64,000 nt of DNA from Bin87 sp965219925. GTDB taxonomy: Bacteria > Chloroflexota > Dehalococcoidia > Lucifugimonadales > UBA3495. The DNA lies in contig OZ244795.1 of NCBI GenBank assembly GCA_965219925.1, forward strand, positions 3,658,001 through 3,722,000, given 5' to 3'. Within the stretch, counting starts at the first letter, position 1; each line of letters begins with the position of its first letter. Under the pieces are notes generated by a model. The model worked only from the letters and a program-made list of their open reading frames with translations. It was not told the origin of the DNA and searched no databases. This document shows positions 50,714 to 59,546 of the stretch, piece by piece. Made by a program: the position numbers and the translations under genes.

Positions 50714-53242
50714 TCAACCGCGTTCCAGGCGGGCCAACGAAACCAGCAGGCGCTTTAGTCCGGCGCTGCTGAAATTCACGGTAACCTGCTCCTCGTCGCC
50801 GACTCCCTGCACGTCCTGAACTACGCCTTCGCCGAACACCGAATGGCGCACGATTTCGCCGACGGTGAGGGAAATGCGCTCCGGCTGGGGGGCTTGGGTG
50901 GGGCGGCTGGAGACCCATTCGGTAAGTTTTTCGTCGATGTCGCCGCGCAGACGGCCACGGGTGGGGCCTCCGGCAGTTCCGTCGCCGGCCTCGCCCCGGC
51001 GGACGCGGGACTCGCGGCGGGAAGTGGCCCAGGAACCGCCGATGACGGCATCTTCGTTACGGCTGGCGCGCGAGGGATTGAGGGGGTGATCGTCGGCGCG
51101 CGTGCCGGGGGGTCGTTCCAGCGCCGGCGACGCCAGCAACTCCTCAGGCACATCCTGCAGGAAGCGCGACGGTATGCCGCCGGACGACGGGAAGGGACGG
51201 CTGAAGGCTCGCAGCAGGTAAAGACGCTGCATGGCCCGGGTCATGCCCACGTAGCACAGGCGTCGCTCTTCTTCGATCTCCCGAATCGTGTCCAGAGAGC
51301 GGCTGTGAGGCAACAACCCCTCCTCCATGCCGGCAATCATCACGACCGGGAACTCCAGGCCCTTGGCCTGGTGGAGCGTGATGAGGGTCAGGGCGTCTTC
51401 GGTCTGTTCATAGCTGTCGACGTCGGAGACCAGCGAAACCCGTTCCAGGAATGCGCTGAGGCCGTCGGCCTGTGGGGAGGGGCCATATTCCTCGGCAAGG
51501 GCCCGCAGCTCCTGGACGTTGTCCCAGCGATCTTCGCTGTTCTCATCGGCCTGGATGTGGCGGGCGAGGCCGGACATGTCCAGCACGCGATCCAGGAGGT
51601 CGGCCACCGCCAGCTCCCGGGATGCGTCGGTGAGTCGCTGGAACGTGATGGCAAGATCGGCGATGGATTTAGCGGCCCGGGCGGTAACGCTGATGGGGCA
51701 GGGTTGTTGCTCGGTGCGCGCCTCGGCGATCTGCCGCATGGCCGCCAGCATGGTGATTCCCCGGTCGATAGAGAAACGGGTCAGCAGCTGCACCGTTTTG
51801 ACGCCAATGCCGCGTGGAGGGTTGTTGATCACGCGCCGCAGGCTCACTTCATCGTCGGGGTTGTAGATCACCCGAAGATAGGAAACCGTGTCCTTGATTT
51901 CCTTGCGGTGGTAGAAACGAACGCCGCCGACGAGCCGGTAGGGCATTCCCTGCCGCATGCACTGGTCTTCGAAGGCGCGGCTCTGGGCGTTGATGCGGTA
52001 CATGATGGCACAATCGCCGGCTCTGACCTCTCCTGTTTTGGCGAGACGGGTTACTTCGTCCACTGCCCACGCCGCCTCATCATCGGCGCTGTAGGCTTCG
52101 TGGAGGGTGATGGGTTGGCCGGCGGGATTGCCGGTGAAGAGGGGGCGTTCGATCCGCTCGGTGTTGGCGGCTATGACGCTGGAGGCGGCTTGCAGGATGT
52201 TTTTGGTGGAGCGGTAGTTCTCGCCCAGGCTGATGACGGTGGCATCGGGGTAGTCGGACTGGAAGCTGAGGATGTTGCGAATATCGGCGTTGCGCCAGGA
52301 ATAGATGCTCTGGTCGGGATCGCCCACAACGCAGAGGTTCTGGTGAGGCCCGGTGAGCAGGCGGGCCAGCTGGTACTGAGCGATGTTGGTGTCCTGGAAC
52401 TCGTCGATCAGCAGGTAGCGGTAGCGTTCGTGGTACTGGGCCCGCACTTCGGGAACGTTTTTGAGCAAGCTGGCGGTGCGCATCAGAAGATCGTCGAAAT
52501 CGAGAGCGTTCTGACGGGAGAGGGCTTCCTCGTAGTAGTGATAAACGCGGGAGCAGGTTTCGATCCAGTGCGCGCCGTATTCGTCCTCGGCAGTGTAGGC
52601 GGATTCCCGCATCTGGCTGGATTCCTGGAGAGCGCTCTTGGCTGCGGAGATGCGGGACAGGATGGCGCGGGGAGGGAAGCGCTTCACGTCAACGTCGGCC
52701 AGCTGCATGGACGACTTGACGGCGTCGATCTGGTCGTCCTGATCGTAGATGGTGAAATTGGGATTGAGGCCAATTCGCTCGCCGTGGCGACGCAGGATGC
52801 GGGAGCAAACCGCGTGGAAGGTACCCATCGTCACAGCTTCGCTGCGACTGAGCAGGAGTCGGTCGAGGCGGTTCCGCATTTCGCGGGCGGCCTTGTTGGT
52901 GAAGGTTACGGCCAGGATTTGCCACGGGTTGACGCCGCATTCCTCAACCAGGTAGGCGATGCGGTGGGTGATGACCCGCGTTTTGCCGGAACCGGGTCCG
53001 GCGACGATGAGCAACGGCCCTTCGGTGGAGAGGACGGCCTGCTGCTGCGCTTCGTTGAGTCCCTGCAAAATGGCGGGCGAGGCGCCGGATTCAGGGCTGT
53101 GAACCGATTGGCCGGCGAGATGCTCGGCCAACTCGGGAGCGTCCCAATATGGCGATGAAGCGGGCTCTTCCCAGTAGGGAGCGGAAGCTGGGCCGTTGCC
53201 GTCTCTGGGCGGGCCCTCGGAGAACTGGGGCTGCGACGACAT
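50714..53242 (-). CDS. UvrD/PcrA-type ATP-dependent DNA helicase
   Basis: About 842 residues from ATG 53242 (MSSQPQFSEG). Superfamily 1 motifs are present: LNEAQQQAVLSTEGPLLIVAGPGSGKT (Q-motif and Walker A), LAVTFTNKAAREM, FQDTNIAQYQLARLL with the preceding DEFQD, VVGDPDQSIYSWRNA, TLHQAKGLEFPVVMIAGMEEGLLPH and RLCYVGMTRAMQRLYL. The C-terminal tail has a VGEIVRHSVFGEGVVQDVQGVG module, the PcrA-type RNA-polymerase-binding Tudor-like region. It acts in repair and replication. The first 60 residues are extra and low-complexity. Confidence 0.95.
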   Translation of the reverse strand: MSSQPQFSEGPPRDGNGPASAPYWEEPASSPYWDAPELAEHLAGQSVHSPESGASPAILQGLNEAQQQAVLSTEGPLLIVAGPGSGKTRVITHRIAYLVEECGVNPWQILAVTFTNKAAREMRNRLDRLLLSRSEAVTMGTFHAVCSRILRRHGERIGLNPNFTIYDQDDQIDAVKSSMQLADVDVKRFPPRAILSRISAAKSALQESSQMRESAYTAEDEYGAHWIETCSRVYHYYEEALSRQNALDFDDLLMRTASLLKNVPEVRAQYHERYRYLLIDEFQDTNIAQYQLARLLTGPHQNLCVVGDPDQSIYSWRNADIRNILSFQSDYPDATVISLGENYRSTKNILQAASSVIAANTERIERPLFTGNPAGQPITLHEAYSADDEAAWAVDEVTRLAKTGEVRAGDCAIMYRINAQSRAFEDQCMRQGMPYRLVGGVRFYHRKEIKDTVSYLRVIYNPDDEVSLRRVINNPPRGIGVKTVQLLTRFSIDRGITMLAAMRQIAEARTEQQPCPISVTARAAKSIADLAITFQRLTDASRELAVADLLDRVLDMSGLARHIQADENSEDRWDNVQELRALAEEYGPSPQADGLSAFLERVSLVSDVDSYEQTEDALTLITLHQAKGLEFPVVMIAGMEEGLLPHSRSLDTIREIEEERRLCYVGMTRAMQRLYLLRAFSRPFPSSGGIPSRFLQDVPEELLASPALERPPGTRADDHPLNPSRASRNEDAVIGGSWATSRRESRVRRGEAGDGTAGGPTRGRLRGDIDEKLTEWVSSRPTQAPQPERISLTVGEIVRHSVFGEGVVQDVQGVGDEEQVTVNFSSAGLKRLLVSLARLERG

Positions 53243-53250
53243 AACGAGCG

Positions 53251-53257
53251 GATTATA
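53251..53257 (-). promoter_or_regulatory. Perfect -10 box close to the helicase start
   Basis: TATAAT lies on the minus strand 9 bases before the ATG at 53242. Transcription would then begin about at the start codon, implying a leaderless or nearly leaderless mRNA. No clear -35 box is visible with 17-base spacing, and no ribosome site precedes the ATG. Confidence 0.4.
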
Positions 53258-53330
53258 GCATGGGCCGTCTTGTTGCTCATACGGCGGCGGGATACACTGC
53301 ATATAAACTACGCCGAACAGGTGAACCGGA

Positions 53331-53681
53331 ATGACCGCACAAATCAATTATGCCGAACTGGCCTGGCTGGATGCTTACCGCAAAGCCATCCGGGAACAGC
53401 ACCCGGACACGGTAGTGAAAATGATGATTTTCAGCCATGAGGGAGTCATCGCAGAACAGCACGAATTCACCGACCTGAATATCCTGCTAGTCGTCAAGGA
53501 CAGTATGGAGGTTGAGCACCTGGAGCAGCTGCGCCTGCTTGGGTACAGCCTGTCCGACCCGCCCGTAACCTATCCGTCAATCTGGACTTGGACGGAAAGC
53601 GAGTGGCAAGACGCTCATCAGCACTCATGGGAATCGCTCCGGCTCATGGAATGCCACGGGGCGCCCCTGTCATTATCATGA
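53331..53681 (+). CDS. MNT-type nucleotidyltransferase domain, degenerate (antitoxin candidate)
   Basis: A 116-residue protein in the position of an MNT antitoxin. The usual GS...D-x-D active site reads FSHEGVIAEQHEFTDLNILLVV: the Gly of GS is changed and the second Asp of DxD is Asn (DLN). It therefore looks catalytically weak or dead. Its stop overlaps the start of the HEPN gene by 4 bases (ATGA), as in HEPN-MNT toxin-antitoxin modules. Confidence 0.65.
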   Translation: MTAQINYAELAWLDAYRKAIREQHPDTVVKMMIFSHEGVIAEQHEFTDLNILLVVKDSMEVEHLEQLRLLGYSLSDPPVTYPSIWTWTESEWQDAHQHSWESLRLMECHGAPLSLS

Positions 53682-54118
53682 TGGCGGTAGACCGGGGCAG
53701 GATTATCGCCGAGTGGCAACGCGGTCGCCTGTCCCTGCGGTCCGCATTGGTGCTAATCCGAGCCGGCCTATACGCCGATGCCATTTCACGTGCCTACTAC
53801 TCCATACGTCACGCCACCAATGCCACGTTGCTGACTAAAGGAATCCAGGCAAGGACTCACCAGTCCGCCGGGACTCTGCTCAACCAACATCTGATTTTTA
53901 CTCACGAACTGGAACGCGAACTGCTGGATTCCTTCAACGACGCACTGGCCCTACGCATAAAAGCCGATTACGAAGTTAGACGAGTTTTCACGGCGTCCGA
54001 TGCGGAGCCGCTTTATCAAAGGGCCGAAGCCTTCACCGCCCCCATCCGCCAATACCTCGTGGGACAGGGCTTTACGGACGCAGAGTTGACGGTTACTCTA
54101 CCCGAAATGCCGAGCTAG
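53678..54118 (+). CDS. HEPN domain protein (toxin candidate)
   Basis: About 146 residues from ATG 53678. LRSALVLIRAGLYADAISRAYYSIRHATNATLLTKG is a typical COG1895-type HEPN helix pair. It has an R-x6-H arrangement (RAYYSIRH) like the RX4-6H RNase motif. TRPHQSAGTLLNQHLI-like sequence follows (RTHQSAGTLLNQHLI). HEPN toxins of this kind cut RNA and are silenced by MNT partners. It is coupled to the MNT-like gene. Confidence 0.75.
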   Translation: MMAVDRGRIIAEWQRGRLSLRSALVLIRAGLYADAISRAYYSIRHATNATLLTKGIQARTHQSAGTLLNQHLIFTHELERELLDSFNDALALRIKADYEVRRVFTASDAEPLYQRAEAFTAPIRQYLVGQGFTDAELTVTLPEMPS

Positions 54119-54176
54119 CGCTTGCGGACGCCTTATGCGTTCGGCAACTGCGACTCACAAAACAGGAGGCGACACT

Positions 54177-54764
54177 ATGGTAGCAGTCAAGTATTCATTG
54201 CAGGATTTCGTGCAGGAGATGGAAGAGCTGCTGCAAAGTGAGCCCAATCAGGAAAAGATTTTCGACCGCGGATCCAGCTACCTGGCTCGGCTGGTTGGCA
54301 ACCCGGACGCCATTCCGGTTCGGTTCCGCCAACCGGTGGGTGAGGGTCGGCGGGCCAACCACGGATCATGGTTGCTGCACCACAATCCGGACAGTGGGTT
54401 GCTGGTGACGTCGGTAGTCTGGGGGCCGGGCGACCACGCCGCACCTCACGACCATCGCACATGGGGCATGATCGGCGTGATGGACAACCTGCTGACGGAG
54501 ACCCGATTCCGCCGCGTCGACGACCACAGCAAGGACGACTGGGCGCAACTGGAACAGGATCGTTCGGCCACGGTCAAGCCTGGTGAAGTCAGCCTGCTGA
54601 TTCCGGAAGTGGACGAAATCCATCAGATGGACAACTTCACCGACCGGCCCACCGTGGAGGTCCACGTGTACGGGCACGATCTCCGCGGCCTGGAACGGGT
54701 GCGCTACGACCTGGAAACCGGCGCCATCAAGCAGATGATTACCGACAAATATGACAACTGCTAG
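54177..54764 (+). CDS. Cysteine-dioxygenase-like cupin
   Basis: A 195-residue cupin of the cysteine dioxygenase type I fold. VVWGPGDHAAPHDHRTWGMIGVMDNLLTETRF carries the His-x-His iron ligands, and the third His appears in RPTVEVHVYGHDLRGLER. The start follows GGAGGCGACACT. It lies before a four-domain rhodanese gene, which fits oxidation of a thiol. Cysteine itself or another thiol could be the substrate. Confidence 0.8.
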   Translation: MVAVKYSLQDFVQEMEELLQSEPNQEKIFDRGSSYLARLVGNPDAIPVRFRQPVGEGRRANHGSWLLHHNPDSGLLVTSVVWGPGDHAAPHDHRTWGMIGVMDNLLTETRFRRVDDHSKDDWAQLEQDRSATVKPGEVSLLIPEVDEIHQMDNFTDRPTVEVHVYGHDLRGLERVRYDLETGAIKQMITDKYDNC

Positions 54765-54834
54765 GTGATGCGTCCTGCCCACTTCTCTCTCCCTACGGGG
54801 AGAGGGAGGCGGGGATTTTGATGGAGATGTTCTG

Positions 54835-56454
54835 ATGGCTCAACCGATCACGCCCGCCCAACTGGATGATTTGTTCAACGGCTCCGCTCCGTTCGCGCTG
54901 GTGGATGTTCGGGAGGCCGGCGAGTACAACGCCAGCCACATTCCCGGCAGCAGCCTGATGCCAAGGCGGATGCTGGAATTCGACTTGCCGGTTGCCATCC
55001 CCCACACCGATAGCCTTACCGTGCTGTGCGACGACGACGGTCAGCGCGTGGCAAAAGCCGTGGCAACGGTGGAGGCGATGGGGTACTCCAACGTGGCGTG
55101 GCTGGACGGCGGAGTGAACCGCTGGATGAGCCTGGATTATCCCACCGAGTGGGGTGTGAATGTGCCCAGCAAGGATTTCGGCGAGAAGGTGGAGGTGGTT
55201 CACCACGTGCCGGAGATCGACGCCATCGAGTTGCGTTCCCGCATTGATCGGGGCGAGAAGATGGTGATTCTGGACACGCGGACGCCGGAGGAATACCGCC
55301 GATTCTGCATTCCCGGCGGGCAAAGTCTGCCGGGCGGAGAACTGGCCCTGCGGATAACCGACGTTACGGCCGACCTGGACCCGGATACCACCGTGGTCAT
55401 AAATTGCGCCGGCAGAACACGGAGCATCATCGGGACGCGGATATTGCAGCGGATGGGCCTGGATCGCGATATAGTTGGACTGAAAAACGGCACCTCCGGT
55501 TGGGTGCTGGCCGGTTACGAGTTGGAATCCGGCGCAGACCGGGACGAACTGCCGCCGGTTTCAGCCGAAGGCCGCGCCGCCGCCGAAGCCTACGCCGACC
55601 GATGCGCCGCCGAGGATGGCGTCAATTTTCTGGACGTTGCCGGACTGGAACGGCTGGCCGAACGCAGCCGCAGCGAGACCGTTTACTTCATCGACGTGCG
55701 CACCGCCGAGGAATACGCTGCCGGACATATTCCGGGCTTCCGGTGGTTTCCTGGCGGTCAATGCGTGCAGCGGAGCGACGACGTGGCCGTGGTGAAAAAC
55801 GCTCCCATCGTGTTTTGCTGCGACGGACGGGCGCGGGCGGCGCTGACCGGGTCGTGGTACAGACAGCTGGGTCACGGAGAGGTTTATGCGTTGAACGGGG
55901 GTACTGAGGCATGGGCGACGGCCGGCAAGGCCCTGGAGTCGGGCCGCAACGTAGGAGCCCGCTTTGACGGGTCCATCGGCGGGGCCGGCGAACCGGAACT
56001 GGTAACCGCAGCCCGAAATTCCGTTCCAACCATCACGGCGCAAGAGCTGGAATCGGCCCGGCCCGATGCCATCCTGTTCGTAGATACGAGCCAGGATTTC
56101 TCCAGGGGCCACGTGCCCGGCGCGCACTGGGCGCCCCGTGGGTGGCTGGAGTGGCAGGTTGCCGAGCATGTGGCGTCCAAGGACGCCCGGGTGGTGGTGA
56201 CCTGCGGCGACGGCCGGCAATCACTCCTGGCGGCGGCGACACTGCGGTCGATGGGATTTGCCAATGTTGGCGTTCTGGACGGCGGTATGGCGGCGTGGCG
56301 CGAAGCTGGACTGCCGGTGGAAACCGGGCTCTCCGGCGTGATGCGCACGCCGGCCGACGTGGTGTTCAGCGGCCCCGACCGCACCTACGCCGACATGCAG
56401 AACTACCTGCGTTGGGAGGAACAGCTGGGCGACAAGTACGCCGCTGCCGACTGA
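54835..56454 (+). CDS. Four-domain rhodanese-like sulfurtransferase
   Basis: A 539-residue protein with four rhodanese domains in tandem. The active-site loops and cysteines are VLCDDDGQR (C65), VINCAGRTRS (C191), FCCDGRARA (C329) and VTCGDGRQS (C457), so all four keep a catalytic Cys. Each domain has the DxRExxEYxxxHIPGS-type motif (for example LVDVREAGEYNASHIPGS). It sits next to the cysteine-dioxygenase-like gene, suggesting joint handling of sulfane sulfur. No signal peptide is seen. Confidence 0.9.
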   Translation: MAQPITPAQLDDLFNGSAPFALVDVREAGEYNASHIPGSSLMPRRMLEFDLPVAIPHTDSLTVLCDDDGQRVAKAVATVEAMGYSNVAWLDGGVNRWMSLDYPTEWGVNVPSKDFGEKVEVVHHVPEIDAIELRSRIDRGEKMVILDTRTPEEYRRFCIPGGQSLPGGELALRITDVTADLDPDTTVVINCAGRTRSIIGTRILQRMGLDRDIVGLKNGTSGWVLAGYELESGADRDELPPVSAEGRAAAEAYADRCAAEDGVNFLDVAGLERLAERSRSETVYFIDVRTAEEYAAGHIPGFRWFPGGQCVQRSDDVAVVKNAPIVFCCDGRARAALTGSWYRQLGHGEVYALNGGTEAWATAGKALESGRNVGARFDGSIGGAGEPELVTAARNSVPTITAQELESARPDAILFVDTSQDFSRGHVPGAHWAPRGWLEWQVAEHVASKDARVVVTCGDGRQSLLAAATLRSMGFANVGVLDGGMAAWREAGLPVETGLSGVMRTPADVVFSGPDRTYADMQNYLRWEEQLGDKYAAAD

Positions 56455-56469
56455 TCAGTCGGGCTGGCG

Positions 56470-56721
56470 TCAGTTGCCCTCCACGGAGGGAATCAGGTCG
56501 CTCTCCTCCGGATTGACGTCGATGCGGAGGGTCTGGACGATGCGGTTGTAGGCGACCTCGTCTGCATGGGAGTCGGCAACGTGTCGCGTCGAGGCCTGTT
56601 CAGCGCGGCCCCGGTCGTCAAAGATGTCGTACCAGTCACATTCGCCGCAGTCCACCCGCCATTCGGTGCGACCGGTGGGCACCTGCTCGGTAATCTCCAC
56701 GATGATGTGCAGCGTAGTCAT
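56470..56721 (-). CDS. Small zinc-finger-like hypothetical protein
   Basis: An 83-residue protein from ATG 56721 (MTTLHIIVEITEQ). VDCGECDWYD followed by TRHVADSHADE gives a C-x2-C...H-x5-H arrangement, like a small zinc-binding module. The C-terminal part is acidic. Function is unknown. Confidence 0.5.
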   Translation of the reverse strand: MTTLHIIVEITEQVPTGRTEWRVDCGECDWYDIFDDRGRAEQASTRHVADSHADEVAYNRIVQTLRIDVNPEESDLIPSVEGN

Positions 56722-56821
56722 GTAAGTCTCCTGGCGCAACGATGTTGGGAGGGGAAGATTGTTGCGGCAACCATCTTATACCGTACGCAGCACTCTCATC
56801 GAGGAAGGGGACCGCCGTATT

Positions 56822-56895
56822 ACATGGATGAACAGGATGAACAGGATGGACAGGATTGGGGAAGGAGCGGGATTGCCACGTCCGCTGGCGCTCCC
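56822..56895. repeat. GGATGAACAGGATG repeat and TGCCACGTC arm
   Basis: TACATGGATGAACAGGATGA is followed by ACAGGATGGACAGGATTGGGG and a partial GATTGCCACGTCCGC arm. Other copies of the GGATGAACAGG motif are at 17840-17866 (reverse) and 41112-41145. Confidence 0.6.
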
Positions 56896-56900
56896 ACCAT

Positions 56901-58253
56901 TTATAGAAGGCGTGAACCGACGGGGCCAACGATAATCAAGTCGACAATACTCTTATAGAGACTACTTCCGATGCCCGACACCGCGGTAATGCTCTGGGCA
57001 GTCAGGAATGGCCCCTTCTTCTCGCGGTGAATTATGATGGCTTGTGCCAGCTTATTGCCGATGCGTGGCAATGCTTCCAAGTCACTGGCGGTAGCTGTGT
57101 TGATGTTGATGAGAACAGAATTGCCGTCAATAAGCGAGTAGTTGCTGCCTTGTTCCGCAACCGTACGTACTGAGGCGCCCGCTTCGGCGGCCTGAGTCGA
57201 ATTTTCTCCAATCACATAGGCAAAACTTTCCTCTTCCTGCAGCCAACCCAATCTGGCGAGCGTCTCATACGCCTGCACAATTTGTTTGCGATAAAACTTC
57301 CGGTCACGAATCCGATGAATAACATCGTCAATCGATGTTGAATTTTCTTTATGTATTACCCAATGAACGGTAGCCAACAGTTCTAAACCTGTAGGAGCTT
57401 CAAACCCGTCTATCAAATAGGCCACCTTTGCAATATAACCGCTGGTATCAGGCTGGCTCTGCAAAAGAGATTCTGCGTCTTCAATCGCTCCGGGCACTAG
57501 TTTAAGTTGGTTGTCGGACTTGCCTTTGGCATCGGAGTACCCTGAAACCCAATGGCCCTCTATCTTGCGCAAAACCGGGTGGAGTTCATCCGTGTATGGA
57601 CCGTACCGACCTTTCGCATACGTGAGTTGCAAAGGCTGGCCGGCCGCCTGCAAGAAATACATCAGCTTATCCACTTCCTGCGACGCTATGGTGGGCTCTA
57701 GCTGGCCGGCAAGGTACCGGCGCACCAGCATCAACAGCGCCGCCCGCCCCGGGGTCATTTCCGGTGCTTCGGTCAAACGAGCCATAACTTTGGCGTCCGG
57801 CGGCCCTTCCGGTTCAAAGACCATTACCTGTACATCGGCGGACAATTCGCCAAGTTCCTGGTCAATCAGGGAGCGTACCTCCTCCCAGTCCAACCCGCCA
57901 AGACCACTACCTAGTGCGGGTATCGCAATGGAACGAATTTGTCGCGTCCGAATCTCGTCCGCCAGTGCAGTCAAACCGGACTCGACATCGGAAATCCGAC
58001 TTTTAGCGCGCCAGTGGCGTTTGGTCGGGAAATTGACAATGTACTTGGGATTGCCCAGCCGCTCCGTAATGAACATCCGGCCCGGATGAACTTCGTCTCG
58101 TTTGCAGGCTTTAGCGTAATCTTTGAAATTATCTGGGAATGCTTTTTTGAACTCCAACGCAATCCCTTTGCCCATAACCCCCACGCAGTTCACGGTGTTC
58201 ACTAGGGCCTCCGCATCGGAGGTAAGCAAATCCCCTGTTTGGTACTCAATCAT
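56901..58253 (-). CDS. darG: DarG-like macrodomain antitoxin with extra HhH domain
   Basis: About 450 residues from ATG 58253; GAGGG lies upstream. Residues 1-150 are the DNA ADP-ribosyl-glycohydrolase macrodomain: MIEYQTGDLLTSDAEALVNTVNCVGVMGKGIALEFKKAFP, then IPALGSGLGGLDWEEVR. The middle (about 165-345) is the DarT-binding region (ALLMLVRRYLAGQLEPTIASQEVDKLMYFLQ). The final 65 residues (INTATASDLEALPRIGNKLAQAIIIHREKKGPF...VSGIGSSLYKSIVDLI) form a ComEA-like helix-hairpin-helix DNA-binding module. I do not know this module as a usual part of DarG. It follows darT by 13 bases. Confidence 0.88.
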   Translation of the reverse strand: MIEYQTGDLLTSDAEALVNTVNCVGVMGKGIALEFKKAFPDNFKDYAKACKRDEVHPGRMFITERLGNPKYIVNFPTKRHWRAKSRISDVESGLTALADEIRTRQIRSIAIPALGSGLGGLDWEEVRSLIDQELGELSADVQVMVFEPEGPPDAKVMARLTEAPEMTPGRAALLMLVRRYLAGQLEPTIASQEVDKLMYFLQAAGQPLQLTYAKGRYGPYTDELHPVLRKIEGHWVSGYSDAKGKSDNQLKLVPGAIEDAESLLQSQPDTSGYIAKVAYLIDGFEAPTGLELLATVHWVIHKENSTSIDDVIHRIRDRKFYRKQIVQAYETLARLGWLQEEESFAYVIGENSTQAAEAGASVRTVAEQGSNYSLIDGNSVLININTATASDLEALPRIGNKLAQAIIIHREKKGPFLTAQSITAVSGIGSSLYKSIVDLIIVGPVGSRLL

Positions 58254-58732
58254 GGATACCCTCAATTTAATAGTACCAATCTCGTATAACATCAATTTTG
58301 GGTTTGTGGTCGGCGTCCTTGATTATCTCAGTTACACGCTGACCGATTTGTGAGGATATGACGCCGATACGGGAAACCAGTCGCCACGGGAAAAATCCGT
58401 GAACCAAGAATTCGGCTTGTTTGGCCTCCCTGACTTCAGACCAGTAGCGTGCTTGCACTGCGTTCCAGTCGATTTCGCTAAGTTGGTCAAGGTCATCATA
58501 AAATTCCGACCCGCCGGCAGCTGCGTTTCCTGTCGAAAATGCCCATCGGCGCTCATCAACGTTGGCCCAATTTACCACCGTCCACAAGTCGGCTTCAAGA
58601 TGAACGACCGCGTTTTGACCGCCGTTGTAATCCAGTTCAGATTCACTATCCAGGTCAATGCTTTTCCGATGAATGACATAAAGCATGATAGAACGCGAGC
58701 AAAAGTAGAATGGCACATAGTCCCCGACACTA

Positions 58733-59544
58733 GGCAGTGTTGACATTTGGACTGCGGTACAATCGCGGCATGTCGAGTATGACCATACCATCTGACCAAT
58801 GGGAGAAGATTTTGCAATTCCTGCGGGATTGCCCTGACGTGTACGTTGGCGACGCGGCGGAATGCAAGCGGTTTGTCGAGGGCGTGCTGTGGATGGATCG
58901 CTCCGGGGCACAGTGGCGACTGCTGCCTGCGGAGTATGGCAACTGGAACACCGTTTACAAACGCTTCGCCCGCTGGTGCGACCGTGGCGTCTGGGAGCGA
59001 ATGCACCAGCATTTCAGTAGGGAACCGGACCTGGAGTACCTGGTCATCGACAGTACGGTGGTTCGAGCGCACCAGTGCGCTGGGGGAGCCCCCGCAAAAA
59101 GGGGGGCAATCAGCGCAAGCCCTGGGCAGAAGCCGCGGCGGGTTCAGCACGAAGGTTCACGTGAGCGTGGACGGACTGGGCAACCCCCTGCGGTTCACGC
59201 TGACGCCGGGACAGCAGCATGACATCACACAGGCTGCGGCGTTGGTCTCCGGGTACCCGGGTGAATACGTAATCGCAGACAAAGGGTATGACGCCCAGAA
59301 CTTCATCGGGAATTTGGCGGAAGCGGGCATGGTGGCCGTGATCCCCGCCCGATCCAACCGCAAGGAGCCGCGGGATTACGACAGGTACTTATACCGAGAA
59401 CGCCACGTGGTAGAGTGTTTCATCGGCAAGATCAAGCACTACCGCAGGATATTTTCCAGGTTTGACAAACTGGCCAGCCGATACCTGGGCTTTCTGCAAT
59501 TCGCCGCCTCCCTCATCTGGCTACAATGAAATGTCAACACTACC
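58733..59544 (+). mobile_element. IS5-family (IS427-like) insertion, copy 2
   Basis: 812 bp, identical in length and ends to copy 1 (11657-12468), with TA on both sides within CTAG. It splits darT. Its right-hand CTAG was then used by the IS630 element. Confidence 0.92.
58770..59529 (+). CDS. IS5/IS427 transposase, two frames joined by frameshift
   Basis: OrfA 58770-59222, then a shift at the A5G6 run (59096-59106) into the frame ending 59529. Catalytic residues are as in copy 1. Two amino-acid differences from copy 1 are visible (APGHS for APGRS and VSGYPG for VSGHPG). Confidence 0.88.
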
Positions 59545-59546
59545 TA

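Noticed and set aside
50843..53158. A 771-codon open frame on the plus strand
   Set aside because: It lies opposite the UvrD/PcrA gene and has no motifs; GC-rich codons on the true strand keep the opposite frame open.
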